From NCBI RefSeq assembly GCF_900209925.1, contig NZ_LT907978.1, positions 799,219-863,218 on the forward strand: a DNA stretch of 64,000 nucleotides, given 5' to 3'. This stretch comes from Anaerobutyricum hallii (lineage in GTDB: Bacteria > Bacillota > Clostridia > Lachnospirales > Lachnospiraceae). Both the position numbers and the translations under genes were made by a program. This document shows positions 18,181 to 27,875 of the stretch, piece by piece (within the stretch, counting starts at the first letter, position 1; every line of letters starts with the position of its first letter). Below the pieces are notes generated by a model. That model did no database searches, had not been told where the DNA came from, and saw nothing but the letters and a program-made list of their open reading frames with translations.

Positions 18181-18216
18181 AGTTACCACAGCTTTTATAG
18201 TTGTGGTAACTTTTCT
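18181..18216 (+). terminator. Intrinsic terminator between clpP and clpX
   Basis: GTTACCACA and TGTGGTAAC form a perfect stem around GCTTTTATAGT, with TTTTCT after it. It could be read through to allow joint expression with clpX. Confidence 0.75.
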
Positions 18217-18250
18217 ATGAGACAGATTGCAGCAGGAGTGAGGTGACAAT

Positions 18251-19549
18251 ATGGCAACACGATCCGACAACAACAAGCAATTCAGATGTTCATTTTGTAA
18301 TAAAACCCAGGATCAGGTGAGAAAGCTCGTAGCCGGTCCAAAGGGTGTCTATATCTGTGATGAGTGTATCGAAGTATGCATGGAAATCATGGAAGACGAG
18401 TTTGAAGGTTTTAACGAAGATACACAGGAAATCAATCTTATGAAGCCAAAAGAAATGAAGGCTTTTTTAGATGATTATGTTATCGGTCAGGATGAGGCAA
18501 AAAAGGTTTTATCCGTAGCAGTATATAACCATTATAAACGTATACTGGCAGGTGGAAGCTATGATGTAGAACTTCAGAAGAGTAACATCATCATGCTTGG
18601 ACCTACTGGTTCCGGAAAGACCCTTCTCGCACAGACATTGGCGAGACAGTTAAATGTACCATTTGCAATTGCAGATGCGACAGCTCTTACAGAGGCAGGC
18701 TATGTAGGTGAGGATGTAGAGAATATTCTTCTTAAGCTGATTCAGGCTGCTGATTATGATATTGAGCGCGCGCAGACAGGTATCATTTATATTGATGAGA
18801 TTGATAAGATTACGAGAAAGTCAGAGAATACTTCAATTACCAGAGATGTTTCCGGTGAGGGAGTACAGCAGGCTTTATTAAAGATTTTAGAAGGAACGGT
18901 TGCTTCTGTTCCGCCACAGGGTGGAAGAAAGCATCCACATCAGGAATTCCTTCAGATTGACACAACAAATATTTTATTTATTTGTGGTGGAGCTTTTGAT
19001 GGGCTTGAAAAGATTATTGAGAACCGTATCGGTAAGAAGTCGATTGGTTTCCAGGCAGAGATTATGGAACAACGCAAGAAGGATGTTGGTGTTTTATTAA
19101 AACAGGTTCTTCCGGAAGACTTTGTGAAGTTTGGATTGATTCCAGAATTCATTGGTCGTGTTCCAGTTAACGTATCCCTGAATCCATTAGACAAGGAAGC
19201 TCTTGTGCGAATTCTTACAGAACCAAAGAGTGCATTAGTAAAACAGTATCAGAAGCTGTTTGAGATGGACAGCGTTGAACTGAAGTTTACAGAGGATGCT
19301 TTAGAGGCAATCGCAGAAAAGGCTATTGCAAGAAATACAGGAGCCAGAGGACTGCGTTCTATCATGGAATCTGTTGTGATGGATTTAATGTATACTATTC
19401 CATCGGATGATATGGTAGCATCCTGCACGATCACAAAAGAGACTGTGGATGGAAGTGGAGAACCGGAACTGGCATATCATGACCAGCCGGTAACGAAGAA
19501 GACGGTTACAAGAAAGCGTCAAAAGAAAAATAACAATGAAATCGCTTAA
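18251..19549 (+). CDS. clpX: ATP-dependent Clp protease ATP-binding subunit
   Basis: The 432-residue AAA+ unfoldase has an N-terminal four-Cys zinc-binding domain ([10 protein letters not shown]... [10 protein letters not shown]), Walker A GPTGSGKT at about residue 118, Walker [11 protein letters not shown] and the C-terminal sensor-2 region [10 protein letters not shown]. ClpX recognises tagged substrates and threads them into ClpP. GAGGTGA precedes the ATG. The stop codon is directly followed by a perfect palindrome CTTAACAGT/ACTGTTAAG (19545-19563), whose role is unknown. Confidence 0.97.
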   Translation: MATRSDNNKQFRCSFCNKTQDQVRKLVAGPKGVYICDECIEVCMEIMEDEFEGFNEDTQEINLMKPKEMKAFLDDYVIGQDEAKKVLSVAVYNHYKRILAGGSYDVELQKSNIIMLGPTGSGKTLLAQTLARQLNVPFAIADATALTEAGYVGEDVENILLKLIQAADYDIERAQTGIIYIDEIDKITRKSENTSITRDVSGEGVQQALLKILEGTVASVPPQGGRKHPHQEFLQIDTTNILFICGGAFDGLEKIIENRIGKKSIGFQAEIMEQRKKDVGVLLKQVLPEDFVKFGLIPEFIGRVPVNVSLNPLDKEALVRILTEPKSALVKQYQKLFEMDSVELKFTEDALEAIAEKAIARNTGARGLRSIMESVVMDLMYTIPSDDMVASCTITKETVDGSGEPELAYHDQPVTKKTVTRKRQKKNNNEIA

Positions 19550-19568
19550 CAGTTACTGTTAAGAGGCA

Positions 19569-19616
19569 CAGGCTGACACAGGAGGGAGATTTGTTACCTT
19601 TGTGCCAGCCTTTTTA
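19569..19616 (+). terminator. Intrinsic terminator between clpX and lon
   Basis: AGGCTGACACAGG and CCTTTGTGCCAGCCT pair with minor bulges, and TTTTTAT follows. It closes the tig-clpP-clpX transcript. Confidence 0.8.
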
Positions 19617-19665
19617 TCTCAGTCGAGAAGACTCCCCATTTCTATAAGTGGTGAGTAATCAATAC
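19611..19665 (+). other. Hairpin-bearing leader of lon that matches the rho leader
   Basis: TTTTTATCTCAGTCGAGAAG followed by ACTCCCCA is nearly identical to 26165-26190 upstream of rho. Here a stem ACTCCCCA/TGGTGAGT surrounds TTTCTATAAG and is followed by AATCAATACATTACTCCC. The look (a short stem of CCCCA type, then a unique tail) resembles the right ends of IS200/IS605-type TnpB elements, but no tnpA or tnpB is present. A shared regulatory hairpin is the alternative. Confidence 0.4.
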
Positions 19666-19689
19666 ATTACTCCCAAAAAGGAGGAAAAG

Positions 19690-21996
19690 ATGAAGAAACA
19701 GATATTACCTTTACTGGCTTTGCGAGGAAAGATGGTTTATCCAAATACTTCTGTATATTTTGAAGTATCCAGACCAAAATCAATGGCAGCCTTAGAGCAG
19801 GCGGTAAATCATGAACAACAAATATTTTTGGTGAATCAGATAGACCCTTCTATCGATAAACCGGATCAGGAAGATTTATATACAGTCGGAACGATTGCGA
19901 AGATTCTTCAAATGGTGAAGGCAGGACAGGGAGTTTTAAGAGTATTTGTAGAAGGGCAGACAAGAGCACGTATCTCTTCTTATACAGAAGTTGATGGATG
20001 TGTGAAAGTAGAAGTAGAAGAACTGCCTTATACAGGCTATCCAGAAACTCCTGTGGAAGAGGAAGCTTTTTTCAGAATGCTTGAAGAAGGAGCGGAAGAA
20101 TTTTCCGAGAAAAATCCGGGATTTTTTGCTCCACAGCTTCAGAAGGCTATTGATGAAAGAGATTTACGTTCGCTTGTGAGCGAACTTGCTTCTCAGCTTC
20201 CATTTGAACTTGGAAAAAAACAGCAGATTTTAGAAGAATCCGATATAAAACAGCAGATTCAGAGCCTGCTTGCTATTTTAACAGAAGAAGTAGAAATCAG
20301 CATCATTCGTAACGAACTTGCAGAAAAAGTAAAGAAGAATGTAGATAAAAATCAAAAAGATTATCTTTTAAGAGAACAGCAGAAGGTGATCCGGGAAGAG
20401 CTTGGCGAAGAAGATATTGTTTCAGAAGCGGATGAATATCTTGAGAAGTGTGAAAAGCTAAAGGCATCGAAAGAAGTAAAGGATAAGATTAAAAAAGAGA
20501 TAAAGCGTTATAAAAAGATGCCTCCGATCGCAGCGGAAAGCACGATGACAAAGAACTACATTGAAACGATGCTCGAAATGCCATGGAATAAAGTTTCTAG
20601 AGACAGTAAAAGTCTTGAGAAGGCAATGAAGATTTTAGAAGAGGATCACTACGGGCTTAAAAAAGTGAAGGAACGAATTCTTGATTATCTGGCAGTTCGT
20701 TTCCTTACCAAAAAAGGCGAGACTCCTATTCTTTGTCTCGTAGGACCTCCGGGAACCGGTAAAACATCTATCGCAAGATCAATTGCAAGAGCGCTGAATA
20801 AAAAGTATGTCCGTATTTCTTTAGGTGGAGTGAGAGATGAAGCGGAAATTCGTGGACATAGAAAGACATATGTAGGTGCGATGCCGGGAAGAATTGCCGA
20901 GGGAATCCGTCAGGCAGGCGTGAAGAATCCGGTAATGCTTTTAGATGAGGTAGATAAAGTAAGCAGTGATTATAAGGGAGATACCGCATCTGCACTGCTT
21001 GAGGTGTTAGATGGAGAACAGAATATAAATTTCAGGGATCATTATCTTGAAGTGCCAATGGATTTAAGTGAGGTATTTTTTATTGCAACTGCGAATGATC
21101 TTTCTCCAATCCCAAAACCATTGCTTGATCGTATGGAAATCATTGAACTTTCCAGCTATACAGAGAATGAAAAGTTCCATATCGCAGAGAATTATCTTAT
21201 AAAGAAGCAGAGAAAGCTGAGCGGTCTTACGAAAAAGCAGGTAAGTATATCCGAGGAAGTTGTCAGAGAAGTCATTCACTCTTATACAAGAGAAGCAGGC
21301 GTGCGTAATCTCGAACGTACCATTGGTCAGCTTATGCATAAAGCAGCCCGTAAAATTGTTGAAGGGGAAAAAGAAGTTGATATCAAGAAGAAGTCTTTAA
21401 AAGAACTTCTTGGTCCGGCACCATTTGAAGATGAGGATGAGAACCTGAAACCACAGATTGGTGTTGTGAGAGGACTTGCATGGACCAGTGTTGGTGGAGA
21501 TACGCTTTCCATTGAAGTAAATGTTATGCCGGGAAAAGGAAAGATGGAGCTTACCGGATGTATGGGCGATGTCATGAAAGAGTCTGCACAGATTGGTCTT
21601 AGTTATGTCCGCTCTATTGCAGAATCATATGGAATTGATAGCGGCTATTTTGAAAAACATGATATTCATCTGCATATTCCAGAAGGAGCTGTACCAAAAG
21701 ACGGTCCGTCTGCAGGTATTACAATGGCTCTGGCAATACTTTCTGCAATTACAGAAATTCCTGTTCGCGGAGATATCGCCATGACAGGAGAAATCACCCT
21801 TCGAGGTAAAGTACTTCCAATCGGCGGATTAAAAGAAAAACTCTTAGCAGCTAAAACTGTTGGCGTAAAAGAAGTACTTGTCCCTGCAAGAAACAAAAGA
21901 AATGTTGCAGAACTTGATGAGGAGATCATAAGCGGCCTGAAAATTACTTATGTAGAAGAAATGAACGAAGTAATTAAACATGCTCTGAAAAAGTAA
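19690..21996 (+). CDS. lon: ATP-dependent protease Lon
   Basis: The 768-residue LonA has an N-terminal substrate-binding domain (LPLLALRGKMVYPNT), a helical linker, a AAA+ module with Walker A GPPGTGKTS and Walker B VMLLDEVDKV, and a C-terminal peptidase domain. The catalytic Ser lies in PKDGPSAGITMALAI and Lys in RGKVLPIGGLKEKLLAA. It degrades misfolded and regulatory proteins. The ATG at 19690 sits behind AAGGAGG; an in-frame GTG 42 bases upstream is rejected. engB follows after 181 bases. Confidence 0.97.
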   Translation: MKKQILPLLALRGKMVYPNTSVYFEVSRPKSMAALEQAVNHEQQIFLVNQIDPSIDKPDQEDLYTVGTIAKILQMVKAGQGVLRVFVEGQTRARISSYTEVDGCVKVEVEELPYTGYPETPVEEEAFFRMLEEGAEEFSEKNPGFFAPQLQKAIDERDLRSLVSELASQLPFELGKKQQILEESDIKQQIQSLLAILTEEVEISIIRNELAEKVKKNVDKNQKDYLLREQQKVIREELGEEDIVSEADEYLEKCEKLKASKEVKDKIKKEIKRYKKMPPIAAESTMTKNYIETMLEMPWNKVSRDSKSLEKAMKILEEDHYGLKKVKERILDYLAVRFLTKKGETPILCLVGPPGTGKTSIARSIARALNKKYVRISLGGVRDEAEIRGHRKTYVGAMPGRIAEGIRQAGVKNPVMLLDEVDKVSSDYKGDTASALLEVLDGEQNINFRDHYLEVPMDLSEVFFIATANDLSPIPKPLLDRMEIIELSSYTENEKFHIAENYLIKKQRKLSGLTKKQVSISEEVVREVIHSYTREAGVRNLERTIGQLMHKAARKIVEGEKEVDIKKKSLKELLGPAPFEDEDENLKPQIGVVRGLAWTSVGGDTLSIEVNVMPGKGKMELTGCMGDVMKESAQIGLSYVRSIAESYGIDSGYFEKHDIHLHIPEGAVPKDGPSAGITMALAILSAITEIPVRGDIAMTGEITLRGKVLPIGGLKEKLLAAKTVGVKEVLVPARNKRNVAELDEEIISGLKITYVEEMNEVIKHALKK

Positions 21997-22177
21997 CTAC
22001 GATGTTTGCATAATTAAGTCATTGATTTCGATCAAAGATAATACCTAAATAATCAATAGGAATGAAAAAATGAGTCAGGGAATCAATACATATTAAAATT
22101 TATGATTTAGATTCATTGATATATATTGAACCATGGTTTAAAAGGTTAAATACTTGCCAGAGAAAGGAGGAAAATAT

Positions 22178-22771
22178 ATGGTAATCAAAAATGTAAACTT
22201 AGAAACGGTATGCGGAATTACAAGTAAGCTTCCTAAAAATACTTTGCCGGAAGTTGCATTTGCAGGCAAATCCAATGTAGGAAAATCCTCACTGATTAAT
22301 GCGCTTGTAAACAGAAAGTCTCTAGCAAGAACTTCTGGTCAGCCAGGAAAAACGCAGACTATTAACTTCTATAATGTCAATGAAGAAATGTATATCGTAG
22401 ACCTTCCAGGTTACGGTTATGCTAAAGTATCCAAAGAAGTCGCAGCCAAATGGGGCCCGATGATAGAAAATTATCTTCATACTTCTGAGCAGCTTCGTAT
22501 GGTATTCTTATTGATTGATCTTCGTCACAAGCCAACCAATAATGATGTACAGATGTACCGCTGGATCTTAAGCAACGGCTTCTCCCCGGTAATTGTAGCA
22601 ACCAAAGCCGATAAAATCAAAAGAAGCCAGCTTCAAAAACAGTTAAAACTGTTAAAAGACACTTTAAAAGTAATCGAAGGCGTTCCAATCGTACCATTTT
22701 CTGCTGTTACAAAAGCAGGAAGAGATGAAATCTGGGAACTAATTGAGGAATATGCATTAACGGAAGAATAA
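22178..22771 (+). CDS. engB: Ribosome biogenesis GTP-binding protein YsxC/EngB
   Basis: The 197-residue TRAFAC GTPase has G1 GKSNVGKSS, G3 DLPGYGYA, G4 ATKADKI and a G5-like FSAVTKAG. EngB acts in late assembly of the large ribosomal subunit. It commonly follows lon in Firmicutes, as here. AAAGGAGG precedes the ATG at 22178. The stop codon overlaps the first base of a type A hairpin element, so that element must be its 3' untranslated region. Confidence 0.95.
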   Translation: MVIKNVNLETVCGITSKLPKNTLPEVAFAGKSNVGKSSLINALVNRKSLARTSGQPGKTQTINFYNVNEEMYIVDLPGYGYAKVSKEVAAKWGPMIENYLHTSEQLRMVFLLIDLRHKPTNNDVQMYRWILSNGFSPVIVATKADKIKRSQLQKQLKLLKDTLKVIEGVPIVPFSAVTKAGRDEIWELIEEYALTEE

Positions 22772-22912
22772 GACGAAAAAAGAAACAATACTATATCCCA
22801 TCTGCTCTGTAGTCGCTGTATTTAAGATGCTCGTCCGCATCTTAAATACGCTCCGAAGCCGCATCTGGGATATGGTATTGTTTCTTTTTTCTGACTATCT
22901 AAATCCACAGTT
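22771..22912 (+). repeat. Large palindromic element, type A, at the engB stop codon
   Basis: It begins at the last base of the engB stop codon. The arms pair through GAAACAATACTATATCCCA and TGGGATATGGTATTGTTTC, with one U-G wobble. It has the same internal loop and inner hairpin as the other type A copies, and the 3' arm runs into CTTTTTTCTG. Confidence 0.87.
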
Positions 22913-22974
22913 GATGAGAATGGGGATTTTCCAGAATCCCCTTGTTTTTTGACTGATTTGCAGAATGAGGTTAG

Positions 22975-23151
22975 ACAGCCACTGTAATAGAACTTTTTGC
23001 TGAATTGCAAGAGAAATATGGTAAAGAAAAGATAAAACACTTTACGATAATAGATAATATCTTTATGCGAAATGTATTAAAAGGAACAGAGGAGGGAGTA
23101 AAACAAATGTGTAAGGAATTAGAAGAAATGCGTCAATTCTTCCGAATTTAG
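22975..23151 (+). pseudogene. Short orphan frame between two hairpin elements
   Basis: A frame without a clean start codes for about 58 residues (TATVIELFAELQEKYGKEKI..., ending CKELEEMRQFFRI). The composition looks protein-like, with helical charged residues. An internal ATG at 23065 and another at 23107 lack convincing upstream sites, apart from GAGGAGGG at 23090. It may be a relic gene fragment trapped between the inverted hairpin elements. No family is recognised. Confidence 0.25.
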
Positions 23152-23194
23152 TTTCTTGGGAAACCATAACCTTCTGGAGAATCCCATTTTCACC

Positions 23195-23346
23195 AACTGT
23201 AGATTTAGAATAGCCAGAAAAAATAATACATCCCAAATGCGGCTTGGGAGCGAGTTTAAGATGCGGATGAGCATTTTAAACATAGCGACTATAGAGCAGA
23301 TGGGATGTATTATTTTTTTCTTTTTTCGTCTCTTACCAAATCTACG
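23195..23346 (-). repeat. Large palindromic element, type A, at the DUF4364 3' end
   Basis: This is an inverted copy whose outer end overlaps the stop codon of the minus-strand gene at 23342, so it is in the sense orientation for that gene. Arms through AATAATACATCCCA and TGGGATGTATTATT differ from all other copies but still pair. The core motifs on the minus strand are TAGTCGCT and CGCTCCCAAGCCGCATTTGG. Confidence 0.83.
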
Positions 23347-23881
23347 AATCAGAGTTTGTCAGCAGCAACATTTCCATTAACTTCCCGTAGACAGCATCGC
23401 TTTTCTTCTCCCAGCTATCGCAGATTGCGATGGCCTGTTCTTTGGAGACGACGTTGATGCTTAGTTCTAAGAGCAGGGAACCTTTTTCTTTAATCTGTGT
23501 TTTTACCATATATTCTCCCCGTTTCTTTTTGAGGGGGTAATAGTCGGCAGTGATATCCACTTCTTTTCGGAGCTGGTATTTTTTTTCGGCAAAATAATCA
23601 AGAATATCCTTTTTGATCGGTTCAGAAATCTGGGTGTGGAACATTGAAAGTGCTTCTTTTCCGGATTCCATGAGATGATAGTTTGTTGTGTTGCGGATAG
23701 TTTCTGTACGTACAAATTCAGATTCTACCAATTCGCTGATTGCCTGTTGTAAATGAAAATAGGATGTATATCCATGATTTACAAAAAATTCGCTTAGCTG
23801 GGAATTGGTCAGTGGAAAATCCAGATTATCCAACATAAACAGTATCATTAATTTATATAATGTTAAAGATTCTTCTGACAT
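23342..23881 (-). CDS. DUF4364 family protein
   Basis: The 179-residue protein starts MSEESLTLYKLMILFMLDNLDFPLTNSQLSEFF and continues with a winged-helix-like segment (HLQQAISELVESEFV). This is the pattern of DUF4364, a Clostridia family thought to be a DNA-binding regulator. Its function is not known. It overlaps the upstream radical SAM gene by 19 bases, indicating translational coupling. It ends inside a type A hairpin element. Confidence 0.8.
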   Translation of the reverse strand: MSEESLTLYKLMILFMLDNLDFPLTNSQLSEFFVNHGYTSYFHLQQAISELVESEFVRTETIRNTTNYHLMESGKEALSMFHTQISEPIKKDILDYFAEKKYQLRKEVDITADYYPLKKKRGEYMVKTQIKEKGSLLLELSINVVSKEQAIAICDSWEKKSDAVYGKLMEMLLLTNSDS

Positions 23882-24783
23882 AGGCTTCCTCCCTGCATAA
23901 AGTTTCGTTGTTTCATTTCTTTATGAATCGTATTTAATACAAGACGTTTGTGTCCGATCCATTTTGGAGTGATCAGGAGATCTTTTGGGCCGTCACCGGT
24001 AATTCGTTCCACAACGATATCTTTTCGAAGCCAGCTAAGACAGCCGATCAGGTGATCAATATATTCCTCCATTGTGAGGATATGAAATGGATGTTGTTTA
24101 TAATATTCAGCCAAAATCGTGTTTTTTAATACATAGAGCATGGAAATCTTAATGCCGTTTATTGGAAGAGAATTCAGATAACGTATCGTTTCGATTTCCA
24201 TATCTGCTGTTTCACCGGGAAGACCGAGAATGATGTGAGCGGTGACCCGGATTCCTGCATTTGAAAGAGCATGACAGGCAGCAGTAAAGGTTTCTGTTGG
24301 ATAAGCACGATTTAAAAAGGCAGCAGTATGATCATGTGCTGTTTGTAGTCCCATTTCAATAAATACAGGCTTTCTTTTATTTAATTCCTTTAGTAAAGAA
24401 AGAACTTCAGGAGAAAGACAGTCAGGTCTTGTGCCAATCGATAATGCAACAATTTCCGGAGCCTCTATCGCCTCTTCGTAAAGAGCCCGGAGACGTTCTA
24501 TTGGTGCATAAGTGTTTGTAAATGCCTGAAAATAAGCAATATAATGTTCCCCATGGTATTTTTCAGCGGTCTGTGCTTTTCCAAGACGAATCTGTTCAGA
24601 AACAGAGAGGGAAGCGTTCTCTGTAAATTCTCCGCTTCCCCCTTCACTGCAAAAGATACATCCGCCGGTTGCAAGTGTCCCGTCACGATTTGGACAGGTA
24701 AAACCACCATCCAGACAGATCTTGTATAGTTTTTCTCCAAAATATTCTTTAATAAAACGACTGTAGGTATAATAGCGTTCCAT
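23863..24783 (-). CDS. Radical SAM protein of the YhcC/TIGR01212 family
   Basis: The 306-residue protein begins with YYTYSRFIKEYFGEKLYKIC and has the Cys cluster CPNRDGTLATGGCIFC, which binds the iron-sulfur cluster in this radical SAM family. GLQTAHDHTAAFLNRAY and RVTAHIILGLPGETADM follow as expected. The family is widespread, but its reaction is unsettled (possibly RNA modification). It sits between the malic enzyme and DUF4364 genes on the minus strand, with tight spacing, so the three likely form one transcript. Confidence 0.85.
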   Translation of the reverse strand: MERYYTYSRFIKEYFGEKLYKICLDGGFTCPNRDGTLATGGCIFCSEGGSGEFTENASLSVSEQIRLGKAQTAEKYHGEHYIAYFQAFTNTYAPIERLRALYEEAIEAPEIVALSIGTRPDCLSPEVLSLLKELNKRKPVFIEMGLQTAHDHTAAFLNRAYPTETFTAACHALSNAGIRVTAHIILGLPGETADMEIETIRYLNSLPINGIKISMLYVLKNTILAEYYKQHPFHILTMEEYIDHLIGCLSWLRKDIVVERITGDGPKDLLITPKWIGHKRLVLNTIHKEMKQRNFMQGGSLCQKNL

Positions 24784-24788
24784 AAAAA

Positions 24789-25940
24789 CTAGTCAATATA
24801 TTCTTTGACAGCAGCGCTTACAACATCAGCAATCTGTGGGTCGAATGCATGTGGAAGAATATTGTTATCGCTTAATTCTTCCTGGGGAACCAGACCAGCG
24901 ATCGCATGAGCAGCAGCAAGCTTCATTTCAGAAGTAATATGTGTAGCGTGACCTTCTAAGGCACCTTTAAAGATGCCAGGGAAAACAAGTACATTATTTA
25001 CCTGATTTGGAAAATCAGAGCGACCGGTACCAACAACCTTTGCACCAGCTTCTTTTGCAAGGTGAGGAAGGATTTCCGGATCTGGATTCGCCATAGTAAA
25101 TAAGATAGAATCCTTTGCCATAGAACGAACCATATCCTGATTTATAATACCAGGAGCGGATACTCCGACAAAAATATCAGCACCTTTCATCGCATCGGCA
25201 AGAGTTCCTGTTTTATGAGAAAGATTTGTAACCTGAGTCATCTTTTCCTGCATCCAGTTTAAAGAAGGATCACCAGAACACAGTATTCCCTGACGATCAC
25301 AAAGTGTTAGATCATGAAAACCGTAAGCTAAGAGCATCTTTGCGATAGCAATTCCGGCAGAACCGGCACCATTGACTACAACTTTACAATCTTCTTTTTG
25401 TTTGTTTACAACTTTTAATGCATTAATGATTCCTGCAAGAACAACGATAGCTGTACCATGCTGGTCGTCGTGGAAAACAGGAATGTCAAGCATCTGATCA
25501 AGGCGTTCTTCTATTTCAAAACAGCGTGGAGCTGCAATATCTTCTAAGTTAATGCCACCAAAAGCCGGGGCGATTCTGACAACAGTTTCAATAATTTCTT
25601 CTGTATCCTGTGTATCAAGACAGATAGGGAAGGCATTAACACCGCCAAAATCTTTAAAAAGGGCAGCTTTTCCTTCCATAACAGGCATAGCAGCAAGAGC
25701 ACCGATATTGCCAAGTCCGAGTACGGCACTTCCATCAGATACCACTGCTACGGTGTTTGACTTGATCGTGTAAGTATAGGCTTCTTTAGGATTTTCTGCG
25801 ATAGCGCGGCATGGCTCAGCAACACCGGGAGTATATGCAATCGCAAGATCTTCTGCGGAAGCTACCGGACATTTGGCTTCTACAGAAAGTTTACCGTTCC
25901 ATTGTTTGTGCATTTCTAAAGCTTTTTCTTTATTTGTCAT
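24789..25940 (-). CDS. Malic enzyme (oxaloacetate-decarboxylating malate dehydrogenase)
   Basis: The 383-residue short-form malic enzyme oxidises malate to pyruvate and CO2. It shows YTPGVAEPCRAI near residue 35, VSDGSAVLGLGNIG at about 70, the metal-site FHDDQHGTA, a Rossmann motif VVNGAGSAGIAIAKML and FTMANPDPEI. The cofactor (NAD or NADP) cannot be fixed by eye. It is the first gene of a minus-strand set of three and has a good promoter upstream. Confidence 0.92.
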   Translation of the reverse strand: MTNKEKALEMHKQWNGKLSVEAKCPVASAEDLAIAYTPGVAEPCRAIAENPKEAYTYTIKSNTVAVVSDGSAVLGLGNIGALAAMPVMEGKAALFKDFGGVNAFPICLDTQDTEEIIETVVRIAPAFGGINLEDIAAPRCFEIEERLDQMLDIPVFHDDQHGTAIVVLAGIINALKVVNKQKEDCKVVVNGAGSAGIAIAKMLLAYGFHDLTLCDRQGILCSGDPSLNWMQEKMTQVTNLSHKTGTLADAMKGADIFVGVSAPGIINQDMVRSMAKDSILFTMANPDPEILPHLAKEAGAKVVGTGRSDFPNQVNNVLVFPGIFKGALEGHATHITSEMKLAAAHAIAGLVPQEELSDNNILPHAFDPQIADVVSAAVKEYID

Positions 25941-25967
25941 AATTATTTCCGTCCTTTCCCAGAATAT

Positions 25968-25996
25968 ATTCTAGCATCGCTTTTCTTATTGTGCAA
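25968..25996 (-). promoter_or_regulatory. Sigma-A promoter of the malic enzyme operon
   Basis: On the minus strand TTGCAC (25996-25991), a 17-base spacer and TAGAAT (25973-25968) lie about 28 bases before the start codon. Confidence 0.65.
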
Positions 25997-26164
25997 TCAA
26001 ATATTTCACAAAAACAGGTTGTTTTCTTCCTAATCTGTGGTATTATAAAAAAGATAATTCTAATTCGTCTTAATAATCTGATGTGAAAAGATGTTTTTTC
26101 TTGGTATCACATCATGTTTTTAGTTATAATCTTTTGATTTCCCAAATGATTTAATTGTTATTTT

Positions 26165-26262
26165 TTTTATCTCAGTCGAGAAGACCCCCACCTCTTTCAG
26201 GTGGCTGCTCGACTTGAATAGTATGTGAAAATATCCCTGTCAGTGAAGTTGACAGGTGATAT
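26165..26262 (+). promoter_or_regulatory. Structured leader of rho
   Basis: TTTTTATCTCAGTCGAGAAG (26165-26184) matches the lon leader. Here AGTCGAG/CTCGACT encloses a second stem CCACCT/AGGTGG. A separate hairpin ATATCCCTGTCA/TGACAGGTGATAT follows at 26231-26262. The rest of the 450-base gap between the malic enzyme and rho genes (25997-26164 and 26263-26390) shows only AT-rich sequence and a T run near 26288. Rho leaders are often autoregulated, but a mechanism here is inference. Confidence 0.45.
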
Positions 26263-26390
26263 TGAAATGAACATATAAGACAGATTTTTTGTGGAGCCGG
26301 CAGAAAAATGCAGAGACATTCTTGAAGTCGGTTGTGAAAACGTATACAAAACGTATTTAAAAATATTTTAGAGAAATTTTGGAGGCAGGA

Positions 26391-27875
26391 ATGGATTTTA
26401 AAGAAATGACACTTCTTCAATTGAAGGCATATGCGAAAGAAAAAGGAATTCGTGGGATAAGTACGCTGAAAAAGGAACAGTTGGTGGAAAAGCTTATGAA
26501 AAGCGAAAAATATGAAGAAAAGAGAGAAGAGAAAAAAGAAGAGAACATAGAAGTAAAGAGAGAAGAAAACAGGAAAGAGAATAAAAGAGCAAACAAAGAA
26601 GAGAAGCGAAAAGAACATAGAAAAGAACATACAGAAGAAAGTAAAAAAGAAAACAGAGAAGAAGAAAAAGCAGAGGAAAAAGCAGAGGATACAGAAGAAA
26701 AAAAATCAGAAGCAGAAGGTAAAAAGAATGACATATCCAGCTTAGACAGTGGAAATATGGCAAACGGTATCCTTGAAGTCATGCCGGATGGTTATGGATT
26801 TATTCGTTGCGAGAATTATCTTCCGGGAGAGAATGATGTCTATGTTTCACCGTCTCAGATACGTCGTTTTAATTTAAAAACCGGGGATATTTTAGTGGGA
26901 AATATTCGTATTAAAACGCAGAATGAAAAGTACAGCGCTTTACTATATGTACAGTCAGTCAATGGATATAAACCATTTGATGCAGCAAAAAGAAAGAACT
27001 TTGAGGATCTTACACCGATTTTTCCAAATGAGAGAATTAATCTTGAAACAGAGAATGCACCATTATCCATGCGTATGGTAGACCTTCTTTCCCCGATTGG
27101 AAAGGGACAGCGTGGAATGATCGTTTCTCAGCCAAAGACAGGAAAGACCACATTATTAAAACAGATTGCAAGAAGTATTACGGCAACAAGACCCAATATG
27201 AAGGTTATCGTTCTTCTAATTGATGAACGTCCGGAAGAGGTAACGGATATCAGAGAATCCATTGAAGGACCAAATGCAGAAGTTATTTACTCTACGTTTG
27301 ATGAATTACCAGAACATCATAAAAGAGTATCTGAAATGGTATTAGAGAGAGCAAAACGTCTTGTAGAGCATAAACAGGACGTCGTGATTTTATTAGATAG
27401 TATCACTCGACTGGCAAGAGCATATAATCTGCTGGTTCCTCCAAGTGGACGAACACTTTCCGGTGGTCTTGATCCGGCAGCACTCTATATGCCAAAGAAG
27501 TTTTTCGGAGCAGCAAGAAATATGCGTGAAGGAGGAAGTCTTACAATTCTTGCGACAGCACTCGTTGAGACAGGAAGTAAGATGGATGACGTTGTATTTG
27601 AAGAATTTAAAGGAACCGGTAATATGGAGCTTGTGTTAGATCGTAAACTGGCAGAAAAGAGAATTTTTCCGGCAATCAATATCCAGCGTTCCGGAACACG
27701 AAGAGAAGATTTACTGTTAACAAAAGAAGAGCAGGAAATCGTATATGCACTTCACAGAGAATTATCCGGCAATCGTGCAGACGAAAATATGGAGCAGATA
27801 CTGAATTTCTTTAAAAGAACAAAGAATAATAAAGAGTTTATCCAGCTCATGAAACAGTCATTACTTAAAAAATAA
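26391..27875 (+). CDS. rho: Transcription termination factor Rho with a charged insertion
   Basis: The 494-residue Rho has an N-terminal SAP-like helical part ([24 protein letters not shown]) and an extreme Lys/Glu/Arg-rich low-complexity segment at about residues 40-115. The cold-shock RNA-binding domain ([21 protein letters not shown]) follows, then the ATPase ring with Walker [11 protein letters not shown], Walker [17 protein letters not shown] and the Q/R-loop region. It is an ATP-driven RNA translocase that ends transcription. The insertion is typical in kind but not in sequence for some Clostridia and Bacteroidota Rho proteins. GGAGG lies just before ATG 26391. Confidence 0.95.
   Translation: MDFKEMTLLQLKAYAKEKGIRGISTLKKEQLVEKLMKSEKYEEKREEKKEENIEVKREENRKENKRANKEEKRKEHRKEHTEESKKENREEEKAEEKAEDTEEKKSEAEGKKNDISSLDSGNMANGILEVMPDGYGFIRCENYLPGENDVYVSPSQIRRFNLKTGDILVGNIRIKTQNEKYSALLYVQSVNGYKPFDAAKRKNFEDLTPIFPNERINLETENAPLSMRMVDLLSPIGKGQRGMIVSQPKTGKTTLLKQIARSITATRPNMKVIVLLIDERPEEVTDIRESIEGPNAEVIYSTFDELPEHHKRVSEMVLERAKRLVEHKQDVVILLDSITRLARAYNLLVPPSGRTLSGGLDPAALYMPKKFFGAARNMREGGSLTILATALVETGSKMDDVVFEEFKGTGNMELVLDRKLAEKRIFPAINIQRSGTRREDLLLTKEEQEIVYALHRELSGNRADENMEQILNFFKRTKNNKEFIQLMKQSLLKK

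Noticed and set aside
26417..26782. Long minus-strand frames opposite rho (Ser/Phe-rich)
   Set aside because: They mirror the low-complexity Lys/Glu segment of rho and have no ribosome binding site.
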